Position numbers and translations under genes: made by a program. 64,000 nucleotides of DNA from Alphaproteobacteria bacterium (GTDB lineage: Bacteria > Pseudomonadota > Alphaproteobacteria > Kiloniellales > DSM-21159), in assembly GCA_030433005.1 (NCBI GenBank), contig JAUILQ010000018.1, forward strand, positions 31,275 through 95,274, written 5' to 3'. The notes below the pieces were generated by a model. That model was not told the origin of the DNA. It was given only the letters and a program-made list of their open reading frames with translations, and did not search any database. Numbering within the stretch: position 1 is the stretch's first letter; every line of letters begins with the position of its first letter. Positions 19,015-28,705 of this stretch are shown here, one piece after another.

Positions 19015-19575
19015 TCAGAAGAAGCGCTCGTCGACGGTGATGATGTCGCCCGGCAGCACGGCGGCCCGCTCGCCGACTACGGCGGCCTCGCTCTTGTCCG
19101 CCCCGTTGCGCTGCACGAGGATCCGCTCCTTGCGCGCCCGGTAGGTGTAGCCGCCGGCCAGGGCGACCGCGTTGAGCACCGTCATCCCGGCCACGTAGGG
19201 ATAGCTGCCCGGCTCGTTGACCTCGCCGAGAATGTAGAAGGGCCGGTAGTTCAGGACCTCGATGCTGACCCGCGGGTTGCGGATGTAGCCGTCCAGCAGC
19301 TTGGCCTCGATCGCGTCCTCGAGCTCCGAGAGCGTCCGCCCCTGGGCCGCGACCTCGCCGATCAGCGGCAGCGACACGACCCCGCTCGGATTGACGTCGA
19401 ACTCGCCGGAGAGGTCCTCCTCGTCGAAGACCGTGATGCGCAGCTCGTCGCCCGTGTCCAGCCGGTAGATCGGCTGCTGCCCCTCGGCGTTGCCGGACTG
19501 CGCGGCAGCCGGACCGGAGGCGAGTACCAGGGAGGCGACCAGCAGGAGGAGAAAGCGACGAAGCCGTGACATCAC
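19015..19575 (-). CDS. Polysaccharide export protein (Wza/ExoF-like)
   Basis: This 186-aa periplasmic or outer-membrane protein has a signal peptide (LLLLVASLVLASGPAAAQ). A Poly_export domain (YRLDTGDELRITVFDEEDLS) and a SLBB-type domain (RPFYILGEVNEPGSYPYVAG) follow. It is short, like the alphaproteobacterial members, and lacks the lipobox cysteine of enterobacterial Wza. It should form part of the export channel with the BY-kinase downstream. The start is ATG 19575, with a second ATG at the next codon. Confidence 0.92.
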   Translation of the reverse strand: MMSRLRRFLLLLVASLVLASGPAAAQSGNAEGQQPIYRLDTGDELRITVFDEEDLSGEFDVNPSGVVSLPLIGEVAAQGRTLSELEDAIEAKLLDGYIRNPRVSIEVLNYRPFYILGEVNEPGSYPYVAGMTVLNAVALAGGYTYRARKERILVQRNGADKSEAAVVGERAAVLPGDIITVDERFF

Positions 19576-19612
19576 ACCAGAACCCTACCGTCTCGGCTCA
19601 ACACACCAGCGC

Positions 19613-20857
19613 TCAGAACTGTACCCCGCCGCGGACCATCACGATGCTGCGCGTGTAGTCCGACCCGTCGATGTTGGTCTCGCGCATCCGGAACTCGTAG
19701 CCGGCCCCGACATAGAAGTTGCGGTCGATCAGGTAACGGGCGTCGACAGAGGCATCGAACAGGTAGTCGGTGCGGTCGATGCCCTGTTAGTCGTTGCTTG
19801 CCGCGCCCAGGCCACCGGACAGGATGATGTTGCGGCGCAGCTCGTGGGCGACGTCGACGCGCAGGCTCGAGTTCAGGTAGCCGGCCGCCCCGACGATCGT
19901 CGTCTCTTCGATGGTCCGCGCGCCGACGAAGTCCACGGTCGTCAGCTCCGACGCGAACCAGGTGACGCCGAGCTGGAAGGAGAAGCCGCTGATGTCGTCG
20001 AGCGCGGCGTCCTCGTAGAACTGCTGCTGCCAGCCGACCGAGACCTCGCCGCGGGTGATGCCGCTCAGGCGGAACTGCGTGCCGACCGACAGGTCGTAGC
20101 CCTGCGAATCGCGGTTGAGGCCGCTGTCGTCGACGTCGTCCGTGTAGTCCCGGTTGTTGTACTGGCCGCTCACGAAGGCGAGGTAGTTCGGGATGATCTC
20201 GTAGCCGACCCGGGTGCCGGCCGTCGCGACGCCGCGGTCGCGGTCGTCGTTGTTGATCGTGGCGCCCGTAGAGGTGTCGACGTCGTCGTAGTCGAGGTAC
20301 TGGTAGTTGGCGTCGCCGAACAGCGCGATGCGCGAAACCTGGTAGGCCGCGTTCACGCCCGCGTCGTAGCTGTAGTAGACCGTCGGAGTCTCGCCGTTGA
20401 CGTCGTCCGGCGAGCCGCGGTCCTCGTGGAGCCGGGCGAAGTTGACGTTGCCGAACACCGTGGTCGAGCGCAGGACGTCGAGGCGGCCGTCGGCGCCGAC
20501 GAAGAAGTCCTCGTAGTTCTCGCTGTCGAACTCGACGAAACGCCCCACATCGGCGCCAGCCGTCGCGTTCAGCGCGTGGCGCGACCAATCGGACTCGATC
20601 GAGACGCTCGGGCTGAAGATGCCGATGAAGTCGTCCTCGGTGTCGCTCTCGGTCGCGAAGATGTTGGTGTCGTAGCGGGTCTCGAGCTGGGCGTCGGGAT
20701 AGATGAAGAAGCTGCCGACGCGGCCGCCGACCGGATCGTACTCCGGCTTCGGCCGCTCGAGCACGTGCACCGCATCCTGCGCCTGCACGGCCGGCACCGC
20801 GACGAACCCGGCCCACGCCAGGGCGGTGCCCAAGAACAGTGCGCTCTTTCGGACCAT
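19613..20857 (-). pseudogene. Outer-membrane beta-barrel protein (BBP2-type) interrupted by an in-frame TAA
   Basis: The frame encodes a signal peptide (TALAWAGFVAVPAVQA) and then alternating beta-strands rich in Tyr, Asp and Asn, typical of the putative beta-barrel porin 2 family found in exopolysaccharide export operons. Codon 357 is TAA (19787-19789). The same frame continues without shift for 57 more codons: QGIDRTDYLFDASVDARY, then strands ending in VMVRGGVQF and a TGA at 19613. The last residue is Phe, as expected for the sorting signal of outer-membrane barrels. So one base seems to separate this gene from an intact 414-aa protein. It could be a real nonsense mutation or a sequencing error. 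It lies between the unknown secreted protein gene and the export gene. Confidence 0.85.
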
Positions 20858-20935
20858 GGTGAAATCAGCCCCTCGATCCCGTTCTCACCGAAAATGCTTA
20901 TCCCAGGCGCGCCGAGAGACGGCGCGGCCAGCAGG

Positions 20936-21565
20936 TCAGGACGGGCTGACCTGGTTCGGGTTTTCCTGGAACACCGTCTGCCCGAGGTTCTGGTTCGTGT
21001 TCTGCGGCACGATCGGCAGGACCTGCTGCTGCTGCTGGCCGGCCGCCGGCTGAACCTGCGAGATCACGATCGCCGTCGCGCCGACCTGGGAAGGGGTCGG
21101 GTTGGCTCGCGAGCTTGCGACCTGCTGCTGGACCTGCCCGCGCGCCTGCGGCGGCAGCGTGTTGGTAACCTGGGTGGTGACCGCGTTTGCGGAGCCGGAG
21201 CGACCGATCGAGTCGAGCGTCACCGAGACGACCGAGAGCGTCTGGGCGGCGACGTTCGCGATGGCGTCGGTCTGCGCCTGAGAGCCGGCGGTGCCAGCCG
21301 CCGCGCCGCGCGCTGCGACCACCGTGCTGACGGCCGCCGCGATCTGGTCGTCGGTCGCCGTCTCCAGCGTGACCCCCGGCGGAAGCGCGGCCAGCACCTC
21401 GCTGAGCAGCTGGGCGTCGTCGACAGCGGCGACGTCACCGGGCGCCGCCTGGACGACCTGAGTGGTTTCGCCGCCCACGACTCCGAGTTGCTGTGCGGCT
21501 GCCGGGGCCGCGGCAAAGGCGCCGACGGCACCGAACGCCAGGATCAACTTGGTCGAACTGGCCAT
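20936..21565 (-). CDS. Secreted Ala/Gln-rich protein of unknown function
   Basis: This 209-aa protein has a signal peptide (LILAFGAVGAFAAAPAAAQQ). The mature chain is rich in Ala, Val, Gln and Thr, has no cysteine, and ends in a Gln/Asn/Pro-rich tail (for example QQQQQVLPIVPQNTNQNLGQ). I see no catalytic motif. It is the first gene of the minus-strand export operon (21565 to 15934), so a role in polysaccharide secretion or surface attachment is plausible but unproven. ATG 21565 follows GGGGGC at nine bases. The longer frame to 21670 crosses the AT-rich promoter region and is unlikely. Confidence 0.7.
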   Translation of the reverse strand: MASSTKLILAFGAVGAFAAAPAAAQQLGVVGGETTQVVQAAPGDVAAVDDAQLLSEVLAALPPGVTLETATDDQIAAAVSTVVAARGAAAGTAGSQAQTDAIANVAAQTLSVVSVTLDSIGRSGSANAVTTQVTNTLPPQARGQVQQQVASSRANPTPSQVGATAIVISQVQPAAGQQQQQVLPIVPQNTNQNLGQTVFQENPNQVSPS

Positions 21566-21738
21566 GATCTTGCCCCCACACGTTCCCAACGAACCGGGTC
21601 GCCCCTGTTCTTTTCTCTGTATAACAGACGAGACCTTCGCAGTTGCACTAAAAATTTCGGCCCCGGACATATCTTCGGCGGCGAATGAAAGCCGACCGCC
21701 GCAACCGGATTCCGCAAGCAGGCCCCGGGGCTGCGCGG
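21566..21738 (-). promoter_or_regulatory. AT-rich leader upstream of the exopolysaccharide export operon
   Basis: This 173-bp gap is noticeably richer in A/T than its neighbours, especially 21605-21690. On the minus strand it contains GTTATACAG (around 21622), which could be a -10 element, but I see no good -35 partner at 16-18 bp. It probably carries the promoter for the operon that starts at 21565. Confidence 0.35.
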
Positions 21739-22311
21739 TCAGAGCGAGACCGCCCGCGTCTCGTAGACCGCCTCGCCGATCAGCAGGTCGATGGTCGCCG
21801 TCAGCCAGATGCCGTGGATGCTCTCGACCACGTTGTAGGCGTGCGAGGGCACCCAGAGCGCGACGTCGGACAGCGCCTTGAGCGGGTTGTCCTCGTCGCG
21901 GCCGGTGAAGCTGACCACCGGCAGGCCGGCGCCGCGGGCGTGGCGAGCGGCGTTGACCACCGAGGGCGAGGTGCCGCTGACGCTGATCAGCACGACCGCG
22001 TCCCCGGCCTGGGCGTGATGCTCGATCGCCTTGGCCATCCAGTGGTCGTAGCCGAAGTCGTTGGCGAAGCAGGTGATCAGGTTGGGGTCGTGGAAGGTGA
22101 TCGAACGCACGCCACCCTGCTTGGTGAAGTCGACCGCCCCGTGCTCGGACAGCGAGGCGCTGGCGCCGTTGCCGGCAAACATCATCTTGCCGCCGCGGTC
22201 GCGCACCGCCGCGGCCAGGTCGCGGAAGCGCTCGATCTCGGCATAGATGCGCGGCTCGAACGCAAGCTGCCGGTACTGATCGAAGTAATCGTCCAGGAAA
22301 GCCTTTGACAC
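21739..22311 (-). CDS. SIS-domain sugar-phosphate isomerase (GmhA-like)
   Basis: This 190-aa cytoplasmic protein has a single SIS domain. Landmarks are GGKMMFAGNGASASLSEHGA (phosphosugar loop), TCFANDFGYDHWMAKAIEHH, and VVLISVSGTSPSVVNAARHA (second phosphate-binding Ser loop). This pattern matches phosphoheptose isomerase, which makes heptose precursors for lipopolysaccharide or other glycans. GTG at 22311 is chosen because GAGGGG lies six bases upstream; an ATG at 22371 lacks a site. It follows nrdR on the same strand and precedes the exopolysaccharide operon. The exact sugar substrate is uncertain. Confidence 0.8.
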   Translation of the reverse strand: MSKAFLDDYFDQYRQLAFEPRIYAEIERFRDLAAAVRDRGGKMMFAGNGASASLSEHGAVDFTKQGGVRSITFHDPNLITCFANDFGYDHWMAKAIEHHAQAGDAVVLISVSGTSPSVVNAARHARGAGLPVVSFTGRDEDNPLKALSDVALWVPSHAYNVVESIHGIWLTATIDLLIGEAVYETRAVSL

Positions 22312-22417
22312 CGTTCGCCCCTCGCCCGCGGTTCGTCCGCCGCTCCTATCGCCTCGGCGCCGGCTTGGCAACGGAAACCCGCCGACGGCGGCGAGAGCGC
22401 GACCGCCCGGGCCGCGC

Positions 22418-22897
22418 TCAGTCGCCGGCGCCGCTCAGGCTGTCGTCGAGCTCGCCGAGGTCGCCGATGATCTTCTCGAAGTCCTCGACCTCGTGGAAGT
22501 CCTTGTAGACCGAGGCGAAGCGCACGAAGGCGACCTTGTCGATGTCGCGCAGCGTGTCCATGACCATCTCGCCGATCACCTTGCTGCGGATCTCGCTCTC
22601 GCCCGAGCTCTCGAGGCGCCGGGTGATCTGGTTGACGATCTGCTCGAGCCGGTCGCGCTCCACCGGGCGCTTTCTCAGCGCGATCGACATCGAGCGGAAC
22701 AGCTTCTCGCGGTCGAAGGGGTCGCGCGTCCCGTCGGACTTGACGATGGTCAGCTCGCGCAGCTGGACCCGCTCGAAGGTCGTGAAGCGCGCCGCGCAGC
22801 GCGGGCACTGGCGGCGCCGGCGGATCGCCGAGTTGTCCTCGGTCGGCCGCGAATCCTTCACCTGGGTATCGGCATAGCCGCAGAACGGGCAACGCAT
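22418..22897 (-). CDS. nrdR: Transcriptional repressor NrdR
   Basis: This 159-aa protein starts [17 protein letters not shown] and has a second cysteine pair in [16 protein letters not shown], together a zinc ribbon. An ATP-cone domain follows ([19 protein letters not shown] to the C-terminus). NrdR senses ATP/dATP and represses ribonucleotide reductase genes by binding tandem NrdR boxes. Length is normal. AGGGGAGAG lies seven bases before the ATG. It sits just after glyA, as in many alphaproteobacteria. No ribonucleotide reductase gene is in the window. Confidence 0.97.
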   Translation of the reverse strand: MRCPFCGYADTQVKDSRPTEDNSAIRRRRQCPRCAARFTTFERVQLRELTIVKSDGTRDPFDREKLFRSMSIALRKRPVERDRLEQIVNQITRRLESSGESEIRSKVIGEMVMDTLRDIDKVAFVRFASVYKDFHEVEDFEKIIGDLGELDDSLSGAGD

Positions 22898-23018
22898 CGC
22901 TCGACTCTCCCCTGCACCCGCCGCGCCGCGGCCGGACCACTTCCCCTTCTACCGCCCCGCCCCCGGAGCGGCGGCACGGCGCGGGACCGCTTCTCACGGG
23001 CCCGCGCCGCGGCTCGCG

Positions 23019-24332
23019 TCAGCCCTCCAGGTCCGGGTAGATCGGGAAGCGCTTGCACAGCGCCTGGACCCGCTCGCGCACCCGCCGCTCGACCGCGCCG
23101 TTGTCTTCCGGATTGGCGGACAGGCCGTCGAGCACCTCGATGATCAGACGGCCGACCTCGCGGAACTCCTCGGTGCCGAAGCCGCGCGTCGTACCGGCCG
23201 GCGTGCCGAGGCGCACGCCGGAGGTGACCGCCGGCTTCTCGGGATCGAAGGGCACACCGTTCTTGTTGCAGGTGATGCCGGCCCGGTCGAGGCTCTTCTC
23301 GGCGACGTTGCCGGTCAGCCCCTTGGGCCGGAGGTCGACCAGCACGACGTGGGTGTCGGTGCCGTCGGAGACGATGTCGACGCCGCCGGTCTTGAGGGTC
23401 TCGGCCACTACCTCGGCGTTGGCGACGATCTGGCGGGCGTAGTCCTTGAACTCCGGCTTCAGCGCCTCGCCGAAGGCCGCCGCCTTGCCGGCGATCGCGT
23501 GCATCAGCGGGCCGCCCTGCAGGCCGGGGAAGGCGGCCGAGTTGATCTTCTTGGCGATCGTCTCGTCGTTGGTCAGCACCATGCCGCCGCGCGCGCCGCG
23601 CAGCGTCTTGTGGGTCGTGGTGGTGACGACGTGGGCGTGCGGCAGCGGGCTGGGATGGACGCCGCCGGCGACCAGGCCGGCGAAGTGCGCCATGTCGACC
23701 ATGAACAGCGCGCCGATCTCGTCGGCGATCTTGCGGAAGGCCGCGAAGTCGATGGTCCGCGGATAGGCCGAGCCGCCGGTGATCAGCAGCTTCGGCTTGT
23801 GCTCGCGGGCCAGGGCCGCGATCTCCTCCATGTCCATGCGGCCGTCCTGGCGGCGCACGCCGTACTGGACGGCGTTGAACCACTTGCCCGACAGATTCGG
23901 GCCGGCGCCGTGGGTCAGGTGGCCGCCCGCCGAGAGGGACAGCCCCATGATGGTGTCGCCCGGCTGCAGCAGCGCGAGCATCACCGTCTGGTTCGCCTGG
24001 GCGCCGGAGTGCGGCTGCACGTTGGCGTAGCCGCAGTCGAACAGCTGCTTGGCGCGGTCGATGGCCAACTGCTCGACGACGTCGACGTGCTCGCAGCCGC
24101 CGTAGTAGCGGCGCCCGGGATAGCCCTCGGCGTACTTGTTGGTCAGCACCGAGCCCTGGGCCTCGAGCACGGCGCGCGAGACGATGTTCTCGGAGGCGAT
24201 CAGCTCGATCTGGTCCTGCTGGCGGTGCAGCTCGCCGCGGATCGCCTCGTCGAGGGCCGGATCGCTCTTGGCCAGCGGCGCGGTGAAGAAGCCCTCGACG
24301 GGGCGCGTGGCGGTTGCGGACTCTGCGGTCAT
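23019..24332 (-). CDS. glyA: Serine hydroxymethyltransferase
   Basis: This 437-aa PLP enzyme converts serine and tetrahydrofolate to glycine and methylene-tetrahydrofolate in the cytoplasm. The PLP lysine is in [16 protein letters not shown]. Other family blocks are [38 protein letters not shown] and [20 protein letters not shown]. Length is normal for a bacterial dimeric enzyme. It lies between rpiB and nrdR on the same strand, 95 bp after rpiB, and is probably co-transcribed with them. Confidence 0.98.
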   Translation of the reverse strand: MTAESATATRPVEGFFTAPLAKSDPALDEAIRGELHRQQDQIELIASENIVSRAVLEAQGSVLTNKYAEGYPGRRYYGGCEHVDVVEQLAIDRAKQLFDCGYANVQPHSGAQANQTVMLALLQPGDTIMGLSLSAGGHLTHGAGPNLSGKWFNAVQYGVRRQDGRMDMEEIAALAREHKPKLLITGGSAYPRTIDFAAFRKIADEIGALFMVDMAHFAGLVAGGVHPSPLPHAHVVTTTTHKTLRGARGGMVLTNDETIAKKINSAAFPGLQGGPLMHAIAGKAAAFGEALKPEFKDYARQIVANAEVVAETLKTGGVDIVSDGTDTHVVLVDLRPKGLTGNVAEKSLDRAGITCNKNGVPFDPEKPAVTSGVRLGTPAGTTRGFGTEEFREVGRLIIEVLDGLSANPEDNGAVERRVRERVQALCKRFPIYPDLEG

Positions 24333-24427
24333 GGTGACGCTTTTCCTCTTTCTTGCGGTGCCCCCGGTTGAGCGGCCCGCGCGACGGAGGCGCGGCGGGC
24401 CAGGGGACGGGACGGTTGGACGGCGAC

Positions 24428-24871
24428 CTAGGCGCCCGGCGTCAGCTTGTCGACCCGGCGCTGGTGACGGCCGCCCGCGAAAGCCGTGGACAGGAAGACG
24501 CGCAGGCAGTCCCGCGCGACCTCCTCGCCGACGAGCCTGGCGCCGAGCGCCAGGACGTTCGCATCGTTGTGCTCACGGCAGAGTCTCGCCGAGGTTGTAT
24601 CGTGGCAGAGCGCGGCGCGCACCGCCGGGTTCCGGTTCGCGGCGATCGAGATGCCGATGCCCGTGCCGCAGACGACCACGCCCCGGCTCGCCCGCCCGCC
24701 GGCGATCGCCTCGCCCAGCGCCATGCCGAAGTCGGGATAGTCGACCGAGTCCTCCGAGTCCGTGCCGAGGTCCAGAACCCGGTAGCCCAATACTTCGAGC
24801 TCCGCGCACAACAGGCGCTTGAGTGCGAAGCCGGCGTGGTCGGACGCCACGGCAACGAGGGTGTCGCTCAT
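24428..24871 (-). CDS. rpiB: Ribose-5-phosphate isomerase B
   Basis: This 147-aa enzyme interconverts ribose-5-P and ribulose-5-P. The sequence shows [16 protein letters not shown] at the N-terminus, [17 protein letters not shown], the active-site [16 protein letters not shown] with its catalytic Cys, and [19 protein letters not shown] 24871 gives the normal family length; the open frame extends 25 codons further without similarity. It heads the rpiB-glyA-nrdR group. No strong ribosome binding site is visible. Confidence 0.96.
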   Translation of the reverse strand: MSDTLVAVASDHAGFALKRLLCAELEVLGYRVLDLGTDSEDSVDYPDFGMALGEAIAGGRASRGVVVCGTGIGISIAANRNPAVRAALCHDTTSARLCREHNDANVLALGARLVGEEVARDCLRVFLSTAFAGGRHQRRVDKLTPGA

Positions 24872-25158
24872 CGAATGATCGGAACCGATGCTGTCTCGTA
24901 AGTCGGCGACGCTACCATATGTCGTCGCCGGGCAAAAGCCGGGCACCAGCGATCGTCAGGCTCGCCGGCCACAACCAGCGCTTGTTGTTTCGGGGTACCC
25001 TTGTCAAGGCGTGCGTTCTTCAAGTCCTGCCCGCCCTCACGAGCAACCAATCAAATCTCTGACAAGTCAAACGCACCGTTTTTTTGTTTCATTTCGCCGA
25101 TGCTTCGCTTATCGTTGCCACTGCTTTCTCGAATTTGAACACTGCGGGCAGGGATTTT
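24872..25158. promoter_or_regulatory. AT-rich gap between divergent rpiB and mucR
   Basis: This 287-bp gap separates rpiB (minus) and mucR (plus). It contains the most A/T-rich stretch of the region (25030-25140, including seven consecutive T at 25080-25086), suited to MucR binding. A TTGACA-like hexamer occurs on the minus strand at about 24998-25005 without a clear -10. No short gene could be supported. Confidence 0.4.
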
Positions 25159-25617
25159 ATGGACGAAAGACCAGACGACGCGCAGAACGACGATGGTCTC
25201 CTGGCGCTCACGACCCAGGTCGTCGTGGCTTACCTTGAGAACAATCCGGTGCCGAGCGCGGACGTCCCGACGATCATCGCCTCGGTACATGGCGCCCTGA
25301 AGAGCCTGGACGGCTCTACTTCGGAAGCGCCAGAAGAGAAGCCGACGCCGGCCGTGCCTGTGCGGCGTTCCATTACGCCCGACTACCTGATCTGTCTGGA
25401 GGACGGGCGGAAGCTGAAGACGCTGAAGCGCCACCTGCGCGCCGCCTACAACATGACGCCGGAGGAGTACCGGGCGAAATGGGGCCTGGCGGCCGACTAT
25501 CCGATGGTCGCGCCGAACTACGCCAAGCAGCGCTCCGAGTTCGCCCGCAAGATCGGCCTGGGCACCGCCAACGCCGGCGCGGCCAAGAAGGGCGGGCGCC
25601 GCCGCAAGGCGACCTGA
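25159..25617 (+). CDS. mucR: MucR/Ros-family transcriptional regulator
   Basis: This 152-aa DNA-binding protein has an N-terminal oligomerisation region (LLALTTQVVVAYLENNPVP). Its Ros-type zinc-finger region reads ICLEDGRKLKTLKRHLRAAY and continues into NMTPEEYRAKWGLAADYPMV. The C-terminus is a basic tail. As in many MucR proteins the first finger cysteine position is not a full C2 pair (SITPDYLICLEDG). MucR proteins act as H-NS-like regulators that bind AT-rich DNA and control exopolysaccharide, motility and cell-cycle genes in rhizobia and relatives. ATG 25159 follows AGGGA. Regulation of the neighbouring exopolysaccharide locus is an inference. The leader upstream is AT-rich with a T7 tract, so self-regulation is plausible. 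Confidence 0.93.
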   Translation: MDERPDDAQNDDGLLALTTQVVVAYLENNPVPSADVPTIIASVHGALKSLDGSTSEAPEEKPTPAVPVRRSITPDYLICLEDGRKLKTLKRHLRAAYNMTPEEYRAKWGLAADYPMVAPNYAKQRSEFARKIGLGTANAGAAKKGGRRRKAT

Positions 25618-25670
25618 CGAGGCGCGGATCCTGCCGCAGGGTCCCGGGGACCGGCGGGCGCGAACAGATG

Positions 25671-25706
25671 GAGGCCCGGTGTCTTGACGCCGGGCCTCTT
25701 CACTTT
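25671..25706 (+). terminator. Rho-independent terminator after mucR
   Basis: GAGGCCCGG (25671-25679) and CCGGGCCTC (25690-25698) form a perfect 9-bp stem with a 10-base loop. A T-rich tail (TTCACTTT) follows. It lies 54 bp after the mucR stop and in the right orientation. Confidence 0.8.
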
Positions 25707-25758
25707 CCGGGAATTGCTGTCGACGGCAGGCCCCGACGTCCGCGAGGCCGCCCGGCCC

Positions 25759-25977
25759 TCAGGCCAGCAGGCCGCTGCGCGGCCGCGTCGGCGGCACCGG
25801 CTTGCGCCGGGCCAGCACGTACTCGAGCTTGCGCATCACCGCGCGCTCCAGCGCCGCCTCGCCGGCTGCCGGGTCGCCGACGATCGAGACCTCGACCAGC
25901 GTCGCGCTGTCGATCGCCGAGACCTTCACGAAGGCGCCGACGCTGTGGAACTCGATGATGACGGACCGCTTGTCCAT
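25759..25977 (-). CDS. Short alphaproteobacterial protein, DUF6898-like
   Basis: This small soluble protein of about 72 aa (76 from an upstream ATG at 25989) reads IIEFHSVGAFVKVSAIDSAT, then VEVSIVGDPAAGEAALERAV and RKLEYVLARR. The pattern 'VKVSAIDxxTxxEVSIVG...LRKLEYVL' is that of a short family annotated as DUF6898 in alphaproteobacteria, by memory. It is predicted to fold as a few beta-strands followed by one helix. Function is unknown. It lies downstream of the cyclase gene on the same strand. Confidence 0.7.
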   Translation of the reverse strand: MDKRSVIIEFHSVGAFVKVSAIDSATLVEVSIVGDPAAGEAALERAVMRKLEYVLARRKPVPPTRPRSGLLA

Positions 25978-26012
25978 GCCCGCCAGCATGGCCGCCTTCG
26001 CCTAAGGCTTGG

Positions 26013-27251
26013 TTAAGGCTCGGGCGCCAGAACGCGCTGGCTGTCCGCCAGGCCGCGCAGTGCGTGGTGACCGAGATCGCGCCAGCCGGCGTCGGGAACC
26101 CGCTCGGCGAAGGCGGCGCTGGCCAGGAGCGGCTCCCCGAGCGGCTTGCAGAGCGCCTCGAGCCGCGCCGCGAGGTTGATCGCCGGGCCGACCGCGGTGA
26201 ACTGCAGGCGATCCGGCACGCCGATGTTGCCGAACAGGAAGCGGCCGATGTGAAGCGCCAGCCCGCAGGCCACCGGCGGCTCGCCGGGCCGTGCCGCGTT
26301 GACCGCCTGGAGACGGCGCATCGCCTCCCCGGCGGCGTCGAGCGCCGCCCGGCAGGCGCGCCGCTCGCCCTCCTCGGGCCCGGCCGCACGCTCATCGACG
26401 CCCGGGCGGCGCTCGATGGGAAAGACCGCCAGTACGGCATCGCCGATCAGCAGCAGGATCTGGCCGCCGGCCTCGGCGACCGGGCCGGCGACCGCCTCGA
26501 AGTAGCGGTCGAGCAGCGACAGGTAGCCGCCCGGTCCGAGGCGCTCGGCATGGCGGCTCGAATCGCGCAGGTCGGCGTACCAGATGACCGCCTCGATCTC
26601 CTCGGCGTCGCCGCGCTTGATCTGGCCGGAGAGCACCCGGCGGCCGGCGTCGCCGCCCAGGTAGGTGTCGACCAGCGCGCGCGCGATCTCGGTCTTCAGC
26701 GCGCCCTTCATCAGCACCGCGAGCTGGCTTTCGACCTCGGCAAGCAGCGTCAGCTCCGTCGCCCCGAAACCGTCGGGTGCGCGCGTCGCCCAGGAGCCGA
26801 CGACGCCCTCGTCGTCGCCGCGCCCGAAGCGGGCGACGAAGCCGCGGTAGTCCCGGAATCCCTGCCCTGCGAGTTCCTCGAGGATCGGAAAGTCGAGCTC
26901 CGCCTCGGCGCCGGCAAGCCGCCGCCGGAGACTGCGCTGCCCGCTCGTCAGCAGGAAGAACTGCGGGCTGGAGCGGAAGACGCTGCCGGGATCGTGCGAG
27001 CCGAGGACGTGGCGCTCCTCGGCCAGACGGCCGCCGGCGTCCCAGACGAAGCTCTTGGCGCGATAGAGGGGATGCAGCTGCCGAAAGCCGAGGTAGGCGC
27101 GCTCGACCCCGACGCCGCTCGCCCGCAGCGATTCGCAGCAGGTCCGGAACAGCGCTTCCGGATCGGCATCGTCGAGCACGGCGGCGCGCAGGTCCGCGTT
27201 GACCCGCCCCAGCGCCTCGCTGTCGTCGTTGTCGGATCGCCGACCGACCAC
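26013..27251 (-). CDS. Class III adenylate/guanylate cyclase with N-terminal sensor-like region
   Basis: The 412-aa protein has an uncharacterised N-terminal half of about 200 residues, possibly GAF-like (VERAYLGFRQLHPLYRAKSF). A class III cyclase catalytic domain follows. Both metal-binding aspartates are visible, in IWYADLRDSSRHAERLG and LLLIGDAVLAVFPI. The later conserved block is GRFLFGNIGVPDRLQFTAVG and PAINLAARLEALCKPLGEPL. It should make cAMP (or cGMP) in the cytoplasm. There is no membrane helix. Its stop is TAA. Substrate specificity is not settled from the sequence. Confidence 0.88.
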   Translation of the reverse strand: MVGRRSDNDDSEALGRVNADLRAAVLDDADPEALFRTCCESLRASGVGVERAYLGFRQLHPLYRAKSFVWDAGGRLAEERHVLGSHDPGSVFRSSPQFFLLTSGQRSLRRRLAGAEAELDFPILEELAGQGFRDYRGFVARFGRGDDEGVVGSWATRAPDGFGATELTLLAEVESQLAVLMKGALKTEIARALVDTYLGGDAGRRVLSGQIKRGDAEEIEAVIWYADLRDSSRHAERLGPGGYLSLLDRYFEAVAGPVAEAGGQILLLIGDAVLAVFPIERRPGVDERAAGPEEGERRACRAALDAAGEAMRRLQAVNAARPGEPPVACGLALHIGRFLFGNIGVPDRLQFTAVGPAINLAARLEALCKPLGEPLLASAAFAERVPDAGWRDLGHHALRGLADSQRVLAPEP

Positions 27252-27340
27252 CCCTCGCCCTCTCGCGCTCCGTAACTCCGTCTCAGGTAGCGCGGCCGGC
27301 CGACGGCATCAATGCGCCGTCGGCGAGCGGGCTCCTGTGG

Positions 27341-28477
<1,137 letters not shown>

Positions 28478-28559
28478 CCGGAAACCTCTCGCGTCTGGTC
28501 GACCGCCCCGGTCAATGCCCGGGGGCCATATTTCTACGGAGCATGCTGCGCTAATTGCG

Positions 28560-28574
28560 TTAATTTCCAGCTAA
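28560..28574. promoter_or_regulatory. CtrA-like site upstream of the histidine kinase gene
   Basis: TTAA, seven bases and CTAA match the CtrA consensus TTAA-N7-TTAA at seven of eight positions. The site lies in a locally AT-rich patch, 83 bp upstream of the PleC/DivJ-like kinase start and 132 bp upstream of the divergent dehydratase gene. Such short matches occur by chance, but in DNA this GC-rich they are uncommon. Confidence 0.3.
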
Positions 28575-28705
28575 GCTACCTGCCGTCAGCGGTTTGTACG
28601 CAGCGTGCGACCGGGCGGATGCACCGCCCGCGAGAGGGCGCCGGCTTGACCCCCGTCCCGGCGCGTGCCAGTCGTCGCCGGAGTAGGCTGCCGCGGAGGA
28701 AGGCC

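Noticed and set aside
16697..19144. Very long open frame on the plus strand opposite the BY-kinase and export genes (about 815 codons)
   Set aside because: It is the shadow of minus-strand genes in very GC-rich DNA: low complexity, no family motif, no ribosome site.
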